From Bacteroidota bacterium (GTDB lineage Bacteria; Bacteroidota; Bacteroidia; Bacteroidales; F082): DNA of 8,405 nucleotides. The notes under the pieces were generated by a model. That model searched no databases. It had not been told where the DNA came from and was given only the letters and a program-made list of their open reading frames with translations. The stretch covers positions 1 through 8,405 of the forward strand of contig JAEWWJ010000039.1 of assembly GCA_023396415.1 (NCBI GenBank), given 5' to 3'. This document shows positions 1 through 5,151 of this stretch, piece after piece (positions within the stretch are counted from its first letter, which is position 1; the number at the start of each line of letters is the position of its first letter). A program made the position numbers and the translations under genes.

Positions 1-96
1 CTCAAGCTCAATGCCCACACCCAATCCGAAGTGTATGTAGGTTACGCGCTTGGATTTGTTGTAATCTTTGGGTTTTTCGGGATGATGGTGGGGTGA
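1..96 (+). CDS. C-terminal end of a PAP2-family membrane phosphatase (partial)
   Basis: The window opens inside a frame of 31 codons that ends at TGA 94-96. It begins LKLNAHTQSEVYVGYALGF and continues with a hydrophobic glycine- and phenylalanine-rich helix. The His followed about four to five residues later by an acidic or polar residue and then a G-rich membrane helix matches the third conserved motif of PAP2 (type 2 phosphatidic acid phosphatase) enzymes; Bacteroidota members often read LNAHT-x-x-x-VY-x-G there. Members dephosphorylate lipid phosphates such as undecaprenyl or phosphatidylglycerol phosphate at the membrane, and this His would belong to the active site. The rest of the gene lies left of the window, so the call rests on one motif. 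The gene stops 78 bp before the methyltransferase ATG and is in the same orientation. Confidence 0.6.
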   Translation, partial: LKLNAHTQSEVYVGYALGFVVIFGFFGMMVG

Positions 97-135
97 TTTT
101 TTTGTCCGTTGATCAGTTAGTTCAAAAAAATAGTA

Positions 136-143
136 TAATTTTG
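136..143 (+). promoter_or_regulatory. Bacteroidota-type -7 box (TAATTTTG) for the methyltransferase
   Basis: TAATTTTG is an exact match to the Bacteroidota sigma-A -7 consensus TAnnTTTG. A TTG that could serve as the -33 element lies at 109-111, 24 bp upstream, slightly longer than the usual spacing. Transcription would begin near 149-150, giving a leader of about 25 nt before the ATG at 175. No strong Shine-Dalgarno sequence is visible, which is normal for this phylum. Confidence 0.5.
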
Positions 144-175
144 TAACCAATGTATAAGGTTAAATAACTTGGTTA
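144..175. promoter_or_regulatory. Inverted repeat between promoter and methyltransferase start, candidate autoregulatory operator
   Basis: TAACCAA at 144-150 and TTGGTTA at 169-175 are perfect 7-bp inverted repeats whose centres are 25 bp apart. A third half-site-like GGTTA lies between them at 158-162 and also pairs with TAACC 144-148. The element starts directly after the -7 box and its right arm includes the A of the ATG. A protein bound here would block the promoter and the start of transcription. The downstream methyltransferase has an N-terminal helix-turn-helix domain, so self-repression is the natural hypothesis. A translational hairpin is less likely, because the left arm sits at or before the expected transcription start. 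Confidence 0.45.
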
Positions 176-1413
176 TGAATGATTATTTGTCATTGTCTGA
201 AGTCTCAGAATTAGTAGGAAAAAGTAAAGAAACACTCAGGCGGTGGGATAGAGAAGGAAAACTATCCGCCGTTCGTGAGCCCATGAGCAATTATAGGGTT
301 TATAAAAAATCGGATGTCTTAACTTTGTTTTCTAATTTTATTGATCAAGACACCAAAGAAGTATTTTCAAATTTTGTAGAAGCAAAAAATGAATATAAAG
401 TATTAGAACTTTTTGCGGGTGCAGGTGGTTTGGCTGTTGGTATGGAAATGGCTGGTTTAAAATGTGTCGCGCTCAATGAAATTGACAAATACGCTTGCGA
501 AACTTTACGAATTAACCGTCCCAACTGGAATGTGTTAGAAGGCGATGTTAAAGCATTTGATTTTTCTGAATACCATGATAAAGTTGAGGTAGTTACCGGT
601 GGCTTTCCTTGTCAAGCGTTTAGTTATGCTGGTAAAAAATTGGGTCTTGCAGACACGAGAGGAACTCTTTTTTATGAATTTGCAAGAGTTGTAAATGAAG
701 TTAATCCATTGTTATGTATTGGCGAAAATGTTCGTGGTTTGCTGAGTCATGAAAATGGGAAAACATTACGGGGAATGATTTCTGTTTTAGATGAAATTGG
801 CTACAATGTTGCTCCAGTGCAAGTTTTGAAAGCTATTAATTTTAATGTTCCGCAAAAAAGAGAACGCCTGATTTTAGTCGGTATTAGAAAAGATATTGAT
901 ATAAAATTTGAATATCCTAAACCATACAAGAGAATATACAATTTAGAAGATGTTTTGAAAAAAGGTGAATTGTATAATTGTGATGTGCCAAAATCTGAGG
1001 GCGCAAAATACCCGAAAAGTAAAATAGCAGTTTTGGATTTAGTTCCTCCCAAAGGTTATTGGCGTGATTTGCCTTTAGAAATTCAAAAATCTTTTATGGG
1101 TGGTAGTTTTTATTTAGGTGGCGGAAAAACTGGAATGGCTCGAAGAATTGGATGGGATGAACCTTGTCTTACATTAACATGCAGTCCTGCACAGAAGCAA
1201 ACAGAACGGTGTCATCCCGATGAAACCCGCCCGTTTACTGTTCGAGAATATGCCCGTATTCAAACCTTTCCAGATGATTGGAAATTTGCAGGAGCTATGG
1301 CACAGCAATACAAACAAATTGGTAATGCAGTTCCAGTCAATTTAGGAAAAGAAGTCGGTTACGCTATTGTGAAATTTTTAAATGACTATTATAGTGTGTC
1401 AAAGCCCAAATAG
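175..1413 (+). CDS. DNA (cytosine-5-)-methyltransferase with N-terminal MerR-like HTH domain (type II R-M)
   Basis: This enzyme transfers methyl from S-adenosylmethionine to C5 of cytosine in a short DNA site, protecting it from the partner endonuclease. In the 412-residue protein, residues 3-50 form a MerR/excisionase-like helix-turn-helix (LSEVSELVGKSKETLRRWD, then the R-x-Y-KKSDV wing). The methyltransferase core follows: motif I LFAGAGGLAVG (79-89), motif IV GGFPCQAFS with catalytic Cys146, motif VI ENVRG (184-188), motif VIII QKRERLILVG (227-236), a target-recognition region near 248-340, motif IX RPFTVREYARIQTFP, and motif X QIGNAVPVNLG near the end. All key motifs are intact. An upstream TTG (169) is in frame, but ATG 175 gives the natural N-terminus MNDYLSLSEV. 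The gene is AT-rich compared with the later genes and overlaps the endonuclease gene tail to tail. Specificity is inferred only from the partner (GGNCC). Confidence 0.95.
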   Translation: MNDYLSLSEVSELVGKSKETLRRWDREGKLSAVREPMSNYRVYKKSDVLTLFSNFIDQDTKEVFSNFVEAKNEYKVLELFAGAGGLAVGMEMAGLKCVALNEIDKYACETLRINRPNWNVLEGDVKAFDFSEYHDKVEVVTGGFPCQAFSYAGKKLGLADTRGTLFYEFARVVNEVNPLLCIGENVRGLLSHENGKTLRGMISVLDEIGYNVAPVQVLKAINFNVPQKRERLILVGIRKDIDIKFEYPKPYKRIYNLEDVLKKGELYNCDVPKSEGAKYPKSKIAVLDLVPPKGYWRDLPLEIQKSFMGGSFYLGGGKTGMARRIGWDEPCLTLTCSPAQKQTERCHPDETRPFTVREYARIQTFPDDWKFAGAMAQQYKQIGNAVPVNLGKEVGYAIVKFLNDYYSVSKPK

Positions 1414-2153
1414 TAACTGTAATTTTCGAAAGTTATTTGGTCAAGAACACTGCGTTTCGTCATTTCAATTTCAGAAGATATTTCGTTTAATGCTGAGTTT
1501 TGCTGTATGGTGTCATCCTTTTCAATTAACTTTAAATAATCATTAATTGCTTTAGGTAGAGATTTATACAGCTGATAGAGAGCATCATTTTGTCCTGAAA
1601 GAAGTGAGTAAAATTGATCGCCTGAAATTTTATAAACCCGACTATGGCTATATTCTTTTCCATTGATTTCGCCTTTCCATAGTTCGTTGAAACTGTTTTT
1701 AGCTAATATTTGAACCCAATAACATTTTGCCTTTTTGTAATCGTCTGCATAACGGGCTAATTTTTGAAATAGTGCCTCAGCTGAGCTACTATTCATTGTG
1801 TTATGCTTGTTTTTGATGTCTGCAAACAACGAATTATCAACAGCTTTGATATCGAACCCACTCAAATTTCCAACTTCGTAACCTGTTATTCCACCTAAAA
1901 CCTGTTCGTGGAAAGTGCCGATAGAATTGTTGATGGATTTATCAATTTGGCGCAAAATCTCTGATTGGATCAGGTCTTCTTCGTCCATGCCGTTGAACTT
2001 TGCATCGAAAGTTAGTTTGATGGTGTCAACTTTATTGGCATAGAAACTCTTTTTCGTGATGTTGTTTTTAGCTCGTAAATAAGCTTGATGCAAATTGTCA
2101 ATACAATTCAATAAATGCTCGTCCGAGATGAAATTTACATACTTGTTGGACAT
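1389..2153 (-). CDS. Type II restriction endonuclease, Eco47II/Sau96I family
   Basis: The 254-residue protein resembles the Eco47II family of restriction enzymes (Pfam RE_Eco47II), whose characterised members Eco47II and Sau96I recognise GGNCC; their size is similar (about 240-260 residues, from memory). The likely PD-(D/E)xK core is GFD at residues 99-101 followed by ADIKNK at 111-116, giving Asp101, Asp112 and Lys114 as metal and catalytic residues, with HNTMNSSSAEALFQKLARYADD directly after as the family's typical helix. Glu83 in FHEQVLGG may also contribute. The start is the ATG at 2153. The gene converges on the methyltransferase and their last 25 bp overlap, a compact cassette. No exact TAnnTTTG box lies in the 82 bp upstream, so transcription may come from read-through of the porin gene or from an atypical promoter. 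The frame appears intact and the enzyme active. Confidence 0.88.
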   Translation of the reverse strand: MSNKYVNFISDEHLLNCIDNLHQAYLRAKNNITKKSFYANKVDTIKLTFDAKFNGMDEEDLIQSEILRQIDKSINNSIGTFHEQVLGGITGYEVGNLSGFDIKAVDNSLFADIKNKHNTMNSSSAEALFQKLARYADDYKKAKCYWVQILAKNSFNELWKGEINGKEYSHSRVYKISGDQFYSLLSGQNDALYQLYKSLPKAINDYLKLIEKDDTIQQNSALNEISSEIEMTKRSVLDQITFENYSYYLGFDTL

Positions 2154-2187
2154 TGTTAATGCTATTGAGGTAAAGAAAATTCAAAAC

Positions 2188-2212
2188 TGAAATACTCACT
2201 AAATAGTATTCA
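2188..2212 (-). terminator. Imperfect hairpin between porin and endonuclease genes
   Basis: TGAAATACT (2188-2196) and AGTATTCA (2205-2212) form an 8-bp stem with one bulged A and an 8-nt AT-rich loop. Read on the minus strand it lies 24 bp after the porin stop and is followed by a T-rich stretch, so it could be a weak intrinsic terminator for the porin. It also sits about 35 bp before the endonuclease start, so an operator role in the R-M cassette is possible. The nonamer AAATAGTAT in its right half (2201-2209) also occurs at 128-136 just before the methyltransferase -7 box. Confidence 0.3.
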
Positions 2213-2235
2213 TTTCGGTCAACTGAGCATGAAAC

Positions 2236-2901
2236 TTAATACGGTGTAATTGTCAAACCTACTGAAAGCGGATAAATTTCAGGGCCGAGGTCTGTATTAA
2301 ATACGCGTGTGGGCTGATAGAAAGCGAAGAGGTTGATCCATTTATAGCCTACGCGTAGGGTAGGGCCAAAAGTGTATTTTTCAAGGGCGTTGATTCTTTT
2401 TTCTTTGATCAATCGGTAGGGGCCGGCAACCTCTGTTTGTCCGCGATATTTGGTCTTGCTGTCAATTGCGATACCCATTTTAAACCCAACACCAATCTTC
2501 CAATCGTCTTTAAAACGGAACCGAAACTCAGCAGGGATATCGAGATACACCAAGCTGATTTTGCTTCTTTTATAGTTGAGATTACCACTGATAGGGGTCA
2601 AGACGATGGTGTCGCTTTTCACATTCAGGATGCGGCTATCGGTGTAAAAGTTGTGCATTCTTAGGCCGGCACCGATGGCAAAAACATGGTTACTTTCACC
2701 CACTTTAAAGTTATAAGTAGTTGAGAAGCTGAACCCTTGGTTGATGGCACGGGCCTCAACCCCGGTTGGGACTTTGGTGATGATGTCGGTATAAACATCA
2801 AATCCCGCTGAGATATTTTTGCTTGTTTTACTGGTGATCATCTGCGACTGTGCGGTAAACATCAGTGCTAAAAACGCGAGCAATAATCCTACTTTTTTCA
2901 T
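2236..2901 (-). CDS. Outer-membrane beta-barrel protein (OMP_b-brl_2-like / PorT-like)
   Basis: The 221-residue protein starts with a clear signal peptide, MKKVGLLLAFLALMFTAQSQ, cleaved near residues 18-20. The rest alternates hydrophobic and polar residues in amphipathic strands with glycine and aromatic girdle residues, for example HVFAIGAGLRMHNFY (72-86), LVYLDIPAEFRFRF (117-130), WKIGVGFKMGIAID (134-147), YTFGPTLRVGYKW (176-188) and PLSVGLTITPY at the C-terminus, which ends in an aromatic residue as barrels usually do. About eight strands fit the length. The LDIPAEFRF segment is characteristic of small Bacteroidota barrels in the outer membrane beta-barrel family. The frame extends upstream to 3027, but that stretch runs through the promoter and repeat DNA; ATG 2901 with its signal peptide is the real start. 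The substrate or function is unknown. Confidence 0.85.
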   Translation of the reverse strand: MKKVGLLLAFLALMFTAQSQMITSKTSKNISAGFDVYTDIITKVPTGVEARAINQGFSFSTTYNFKVGESNHVFAIGAGLRMHNFYTDSRILNVKSDTIVLTPISGNLNYKRSKISLVYLDIPAEFRFRFKDDWKIGVGFKMGIAIDSKTKYRGQTEVAGPYRLIKEKRINALEKYTFGPTLRVGYKWINLFAFYQPTRVFNTDLGPEIYPLSVGLTITPY

Positions 2902-2942
2902 AAAACGTATGTTTCGAAGTTTCTTTATCTTTTTTGAAGCCA

Positions 2943-2950
2943 CAAATATA
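2943..2950 (-). promoter_or_regulatory. Bacteroidota-type -7 box (TATATTTG) for the porin gene
   Basis: On the minus strand this reads TATATTTG, an exact TAnnTTTG match, 41 bp before the ATG at 2901. No clear -33 TTG is present at the expected distance; the region upstream reads TTTC instead. The predicted leader is about 35 nt and AT-rich. Its position supports ATG 2901 over the longer upstream frame. Confidence 0.55.
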
Positions 2951-3004
2951 CAACAAAAAAAGGTCTGAAAGATGAAGCTCTGAATAGTGAAGGGTGTTTT
3001 AGAA

Positions 3005-3109
3005 GTGAGGAGTGACAAATGTGACAAGTGACAAGAGGCTGACGCATGTTGTTAGTGGACAGTATATTAGAAGTGACGAGTGACAAATGTGACAAGTGAA
3101 AAGAGGCTG
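3005..3109. repeat. Two 41-bp direct repeats made of GTGANNN heptamers
   Basis: The segment 3001-3041 recurs at 3069-3109 with 39 of 41 positions identical, a period of 68 bp. Each copy is itself built of 7-bp units: GTGAGGA or GTGACGA, then GTGACAA, a 2-bp insertion, GTGACAA, GTGACAA or GTGAAAA, and GAGGCTG. The 31 bp between the copies also breaks into GT-starting heptamers at 3048, 3055 and 3062. No gene is supported across it. The repeat sits just upstream of the porin promoter. Confidence 0.85.
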
Positions 3110-3165
3110 GTACGAGAATATTGATTATCAACGTATTATGTAAGCCAAAGAACATAGAATAAAAA

Positions 3166-3228
3166 GTGAAGCGTGATCTGTGAACTGTAAGCGGTGAACT
3201 GTGATCTGTGTACAGTAATCTGTGTACA
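3166..3228. repeat. Tandem array of nine degenerate heptamers (GTGANCT / GTGTACA type)
   Basis: From 3166 the sequence divides without interruption into nine 7-bp units, all starting GT. Most have the form GTGANCT (GTGATCT twice, GTGAACT twice), and GTGTACA occurs twice. The 12-mer ending in TGTGTACAG occurs at 3204-3215 and 3218-3229. The units share the GTGA core with the block at 3005-3109 but differ in their last three bases. The array is noncoding and lies between the thioredoxin stop and the porin promoter. Confidence 0.85.
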
Positions 3229-3243
3229 GCACTTGCGCCAGCC

Positions 3244-3262
3244 CATTAACCATTAACCATTA
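3244..3262. repeat. CATTAAC heptamer repeat abutting the thioredoxin stop codon
   Basis: CATTAAC occurs at 3244-3250 and 3251-3257, followed by a partial CATTA at 3258-3262. It ends at the base before the stop codon of the minus-strand thioredoxin gene (TAG at 3263-3265). It is a third 7-bp repeat type within 260 bp, with no sequence similarity to the GTGANNN units. Confidence 0.75.
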
Positions 3263-3877
3263 CTATCGCCTGCTTTTCCAAAGCTCATCAAGGGTTTGCT
3301 GCATTGAGCTGCTGTTCCATTTGGCGGCCCCTGTTTTGCGGATGATTATTTTTCCTTCAGGACTAACGACAAAAGTGGTAGGGATACTCGTGCTGGCAAA
3401 GACCTCAGGAATAGGACCACGATGGTAATAAATAGGTAATTTGTAACCTTTCTTTTCCATGAAAGCTTGCACAGTGGCCGGCGATTCGTCGGTGACCAAG
3501 ATAAAAGCTGCTTTTTCGTTGTAGCCATCATAAAGCTCTTGAATATCGGGTAGTTCGGCGATGCAGGGCGGACACCAAGTGGCCCAAAAGTTGAGAAAAA
3601 TGGTTTGTCCGGCAAAGGCACTAAAATCAACCATTTGGCCTTGATCATCGGTGAGCGACCATTGAAGTGTTGCCGGTTGTACGTTGGTTTGGTTGTCGGG
3701 AGCAATGGTTTTGGGCGAAAAGGCCATGATGCCTGCAAAAAAAGCACTGATTTCTTTGCGGCTGGCGGGAATCAACATGCCAATCACCAAAAACACGAAA
3801 AATAAATCTGATATTTTGCTGAACCAACCTTTGGTAGTCCAATATTTTTTCCAGCGTTGGCGAAAATAATCTGTCAT
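3263..3877 (-). CDS. Membrane-anchored TlpA-like thioredoxin-fold protein
   Basis: This is a thiol-disulfide oxidoreductase of the TlpA/ResA type, predicted to act on the periplasmic side of the inner membrane. In the 204-residue protein, residues 23-37 (ISDLFFVFLVIGMLIP) form a single N-terminal membrane anchor preceded by a basic, tryptophan-rich cytoplasmic segment. The thioredoxin domain spans about 70-204 with NFWATWCPPC (Cys102 and Cys105), and the cis-proline loop SIPTTFVV (Pro166). The Pro-Pro between the cysteines and the GKII strand after the cis-Pro are usual for the family, which reduces disulfides in apocytochrome c or other exported proteins. The frame extends one codon to a TTG at 3880; ATG 3877 is preferred. 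It is the last gene of a likely operon, 18 bp after the stop of the helical protein. Confidence 0.9.
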   Translation of the reverse strand: MTDYFRQRWKKYWTTKGWFSKISDLFFVFLVIGMLIPASRKEISAFFAGIMAFSPKTIAPDNQTNVQPATLQWSLTDDQGQMVDFSAFAGQTIFLNFWATWCPPCIAELPDIQELYDGYNEKAAFILVTDESPATVQAFMEKKGYKLPIYYHRGPIPEVFASTSIPTTFVVSPEGKIIIRKTGAAKWNSSSMQQTLDELWKSRR

Positions 3878-3895
3878 CAAAATTTTTATTGGTTT

Positions 3896-4318
3896 TTAAG
3901 GCAAAATGTCAGGTTTCTGTTGGCGGGCAACCAATTCGGCACGTTTATCCAGCAATTGGTCAATTTCGGCTTCGGTGAGGCCGGGTTTACTCAGTTGCGC
4001 GTCAATGTCGGCAAGGCTTACATTTGTGGTTTTGGTTGTGCTAATCACTTCAACATCAAATGTTTCCGGTTCGTCGAGTTCTTCGCGCAACTGCTTGATG
4101 AACATAGAGATCATCTGTTTGACCGGCTCATTCATTTGGCCCATCATTTCAAATGAAATTTTATCTTTCATCAGCTCATAGTTTTTTAAAAACATGCGCA
4201 TCTGTTCGATCTGCATATTGTTAATACCAGATATTTCGTCCATTGGATGCTTCTCCATCAGTTTGTTAAACAACCTGAAGAGCTCGTCTATCTGTCTTTT
4301 AAATTCTTCGTTTTCCAT
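3896..4318 (-). CDS. Uncharacterised acidic, methionine-rich helical protein
   Basis: I do not recognise this 140-residue protein. It starts at ATG 4318 and has no signal peptide, membrane segment or cysteine, so it is probably cytoplasmic. Residues 1-80 are predicted helical and contain 12 methionines in the first 72 residues (for example MQIEQMRMFLKNYELM at 35-50), with a heptad-like pattern suggesting a coiled coil or helical bundle. A short linker around 83-100 leads to a second helical part, SLADIDAQLSKPGLTEAEIDQLLDKRAEL (101-129), which looks like a helical hairpin. It lies between a UPF0316 membrane protein gene (59 bp upstream) and the TlpA-like gene (18 bp downstream), all on the same strand, so it is probably co-transcribed. 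Its coding potential is well supported by regular protein-like composition, but its function is unknown. Confidence 0.75.
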   Translation of the reverse strand: MENEEFKRQIDELFRLFNKLMEKHPMDEISGINNMQIEQMRMFLKNYELMKDKISFEMMGQMNEPVKQMISMFIKQLREELDEPETFDVEVISTTKTTNVSLADIDAQLSKPGLTEAEIDQLLDKRAELVARQQKPDILP

Positions 4319-4319
4319 A

Positions 4320-4336
4320 ATTTAATCTTATTAAAT
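4320..4336. promoter_or_regulatory. Perfect 7-bp palindrome at the start of the helical-protein gene
   Basis: ATTTAAT (4320-4326) and ATTAAAT (4330-4336) are perfect inverted repeats around a 3-bp centre, ending 1 bp before the minus-strand ATG at 4316-4318. In RNA the hairpin would occupy the ribosome-binding region. Being pure A/T it is only weakly stable, and such palindromes arise by chance in AT-rich gaps, so a regulatory role is speculative. Confidence 0.3.
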
Positions 4337-4377
4337 GATGTGATACAACAATCATGCAAAAGGCGGTTGACCTGACA

Positions 4378-4977
4378 TTACTTCCTCAATTGGTTGCTTG
4401 CAAACAAACTGGTGAATAAATTGTTGCGTTTTTGCACATTTTTAAAATGGCCTTCATTCACTTTTTGAACCTCCTCTACGGTATAAAAAGCATTGGGGTT
4501 GTGCGTGTTGATGATGTTTAAGGCATCTTTGAGGTCTTTCTTTTTTACGATGCTGAACAGTATTTTTACCGGCCCCAACTTTCCTTCGGCATCAATGCTG
4601 GTGACGCCGTAGTTGGCTTCGCGCAGATGCGTTACTAAGCCGGCCGTGTCGTTTTTGGGGATGATACGCACGACCACAGTGCCCATTGACATTTTTTCGA
4701 CGATGAGAATGCCAATGTAGTTGCCGGCGGCAAAACCGGCCCCATAACCGATGTAGGACATAAAATTATCTAACTGCTGCATGATTTGACCGATGGCCAA
4801 CAACCAGATGATCACCTCCATAAATCCCAAAATAGGGGCAAGGTTTTTTAGTCCGCGCGAAACGAAAATCAACCGGATGGTGCCTATGGTAACGTCTAAG
4901 ATTCGAGCAAAAGCAATCAGCAAGGGGAGCACGACCCAGTTGTACAAGTCGGCACTAAAATATTCTTGTAACATCAT
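4378..4977 (-). CDS. UPF0316 family membrane protein (DUF5698-DUF2179)
   Basis: The 199-residue protein matches the UPF0316 family. Residues about 13-38, 46-66 and 76-94 form three membrane helices, including LPLLIAFARILDVTIGTIRLIF and GFMEVIIWLLAIGQI, which resemble the family's DUF5698 region. Residues 98-172 form the cytoplasmic DUF2179 domain, with VVVRIIPKND, GVTSIDAEGKLGPVKILFSIVKKKDL and HNPNAFYTVEEV, an arrangement also found at the C-terminus of YitT-type proteins. The role of the family is not established; DUF2179 is often suspected to bind a small ligand. A 27-residue basic tail follows the domain. Two ATGs (4977 and 4974) are possible; the first is chosen. It is the first gene of the probable operon with the helical protein and the thioredoxin. 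Confidence 0.85.
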   Translation of the reverse strand: MMLQEYFSADLYNWVVLPLLIAFARILDVTIGTIRLIFVSRGLKNLAPILGFMEVIIWLLAIGQIMQQLDNFMSYIGYGAGFAAGNYIGILIVEKMSMGTVVVRIIPKNDTAGLVTHLREANYGVTSIDAEGKLGPVKILFSIVKKKDLKDALNIINTHNPNAFYTVEEVQKVNEGHFKNVQKRNNLFTSLFASNQLRK

Positions 4978-5009
4978 TTCTATTTAATTTTTAGCCTTAC
5001 TATAAAATG

Positions 5010-5017
5010 CAAAGTTA
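5010..5017 (-). promoter_or_regulatory. Bacteroidota-type -7 box (TAACTTTG) for the UPF0316 operon
   Basis: On the minus strand this is TAACTTTG, an exact TAnnTTTG match 32 bp before the ATG at 4977, giving a leader of about 26 nt. A -33 TTG is not evident. It lies in the 174-bp divergent gap shared with the cysteate synthase gene and probably drives UPF0316, the helical protein and the thioredoxin together. Confidence 0.5.
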
Positions 5018-5123
5018 CTAACTTTCAGATGGATGGAGTGAATTTTGATGAAGCAATCGTTGCCGACTTTTGTTGTTGGAACTGCTTCTTGTTTTAAATC
5101 AAGGGTTTGGGGAATGTTCTTTT

Positions 5124-5131
5124 TATCTTTG
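5124..5131 (+). promoter_or_regulatory. Bacteroidota-type -7 box (TATCTTTG) for cysteate synthase
   Basis: TATCTTTG matches TAnnTTTG exactly, 20 bp before ATG 5152. TTTG at 5106-5109 is the nearest -33-like element but only 14 bp away, shorter than usual. If used, it gives a very short leader (about 14 nt) and rules out the longer in-frame TTG start at 5107, since that codon would be upstream of transcription. Confidence 0.4.
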
Positions 5132-5151
5132 CCGACTCAAAACCCACAGCT

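Noticed and set aside
2902..3027. N-terminal extension of the porin reading frame up to 3027
   Set aside because: It runs through the -7 box and the heptamer repeat DNA and would bury a clear signal peptide; ATG 2901 is the sound start.
3001..3262. CRISPR array
   Set aside because: Units are 7 bp or a single 41-bp pair, without regular repeats of 25-40 bp and unique spacers, and no cas gene is present.
3605..4181. Several plus-strand open frames opposite the thioredoxin and helical-protein genes
   Set aside because: They are antisense shadows with no recognisable domain, and the minus-strand products carry real motifs.
5107..5151. TTG-initiated extension of cysteate synthase
   Set aside because: A TAnnTTTG box lies at 5124-5131 inside the extension, and the family-like N-terminus starts after ATG 5152.
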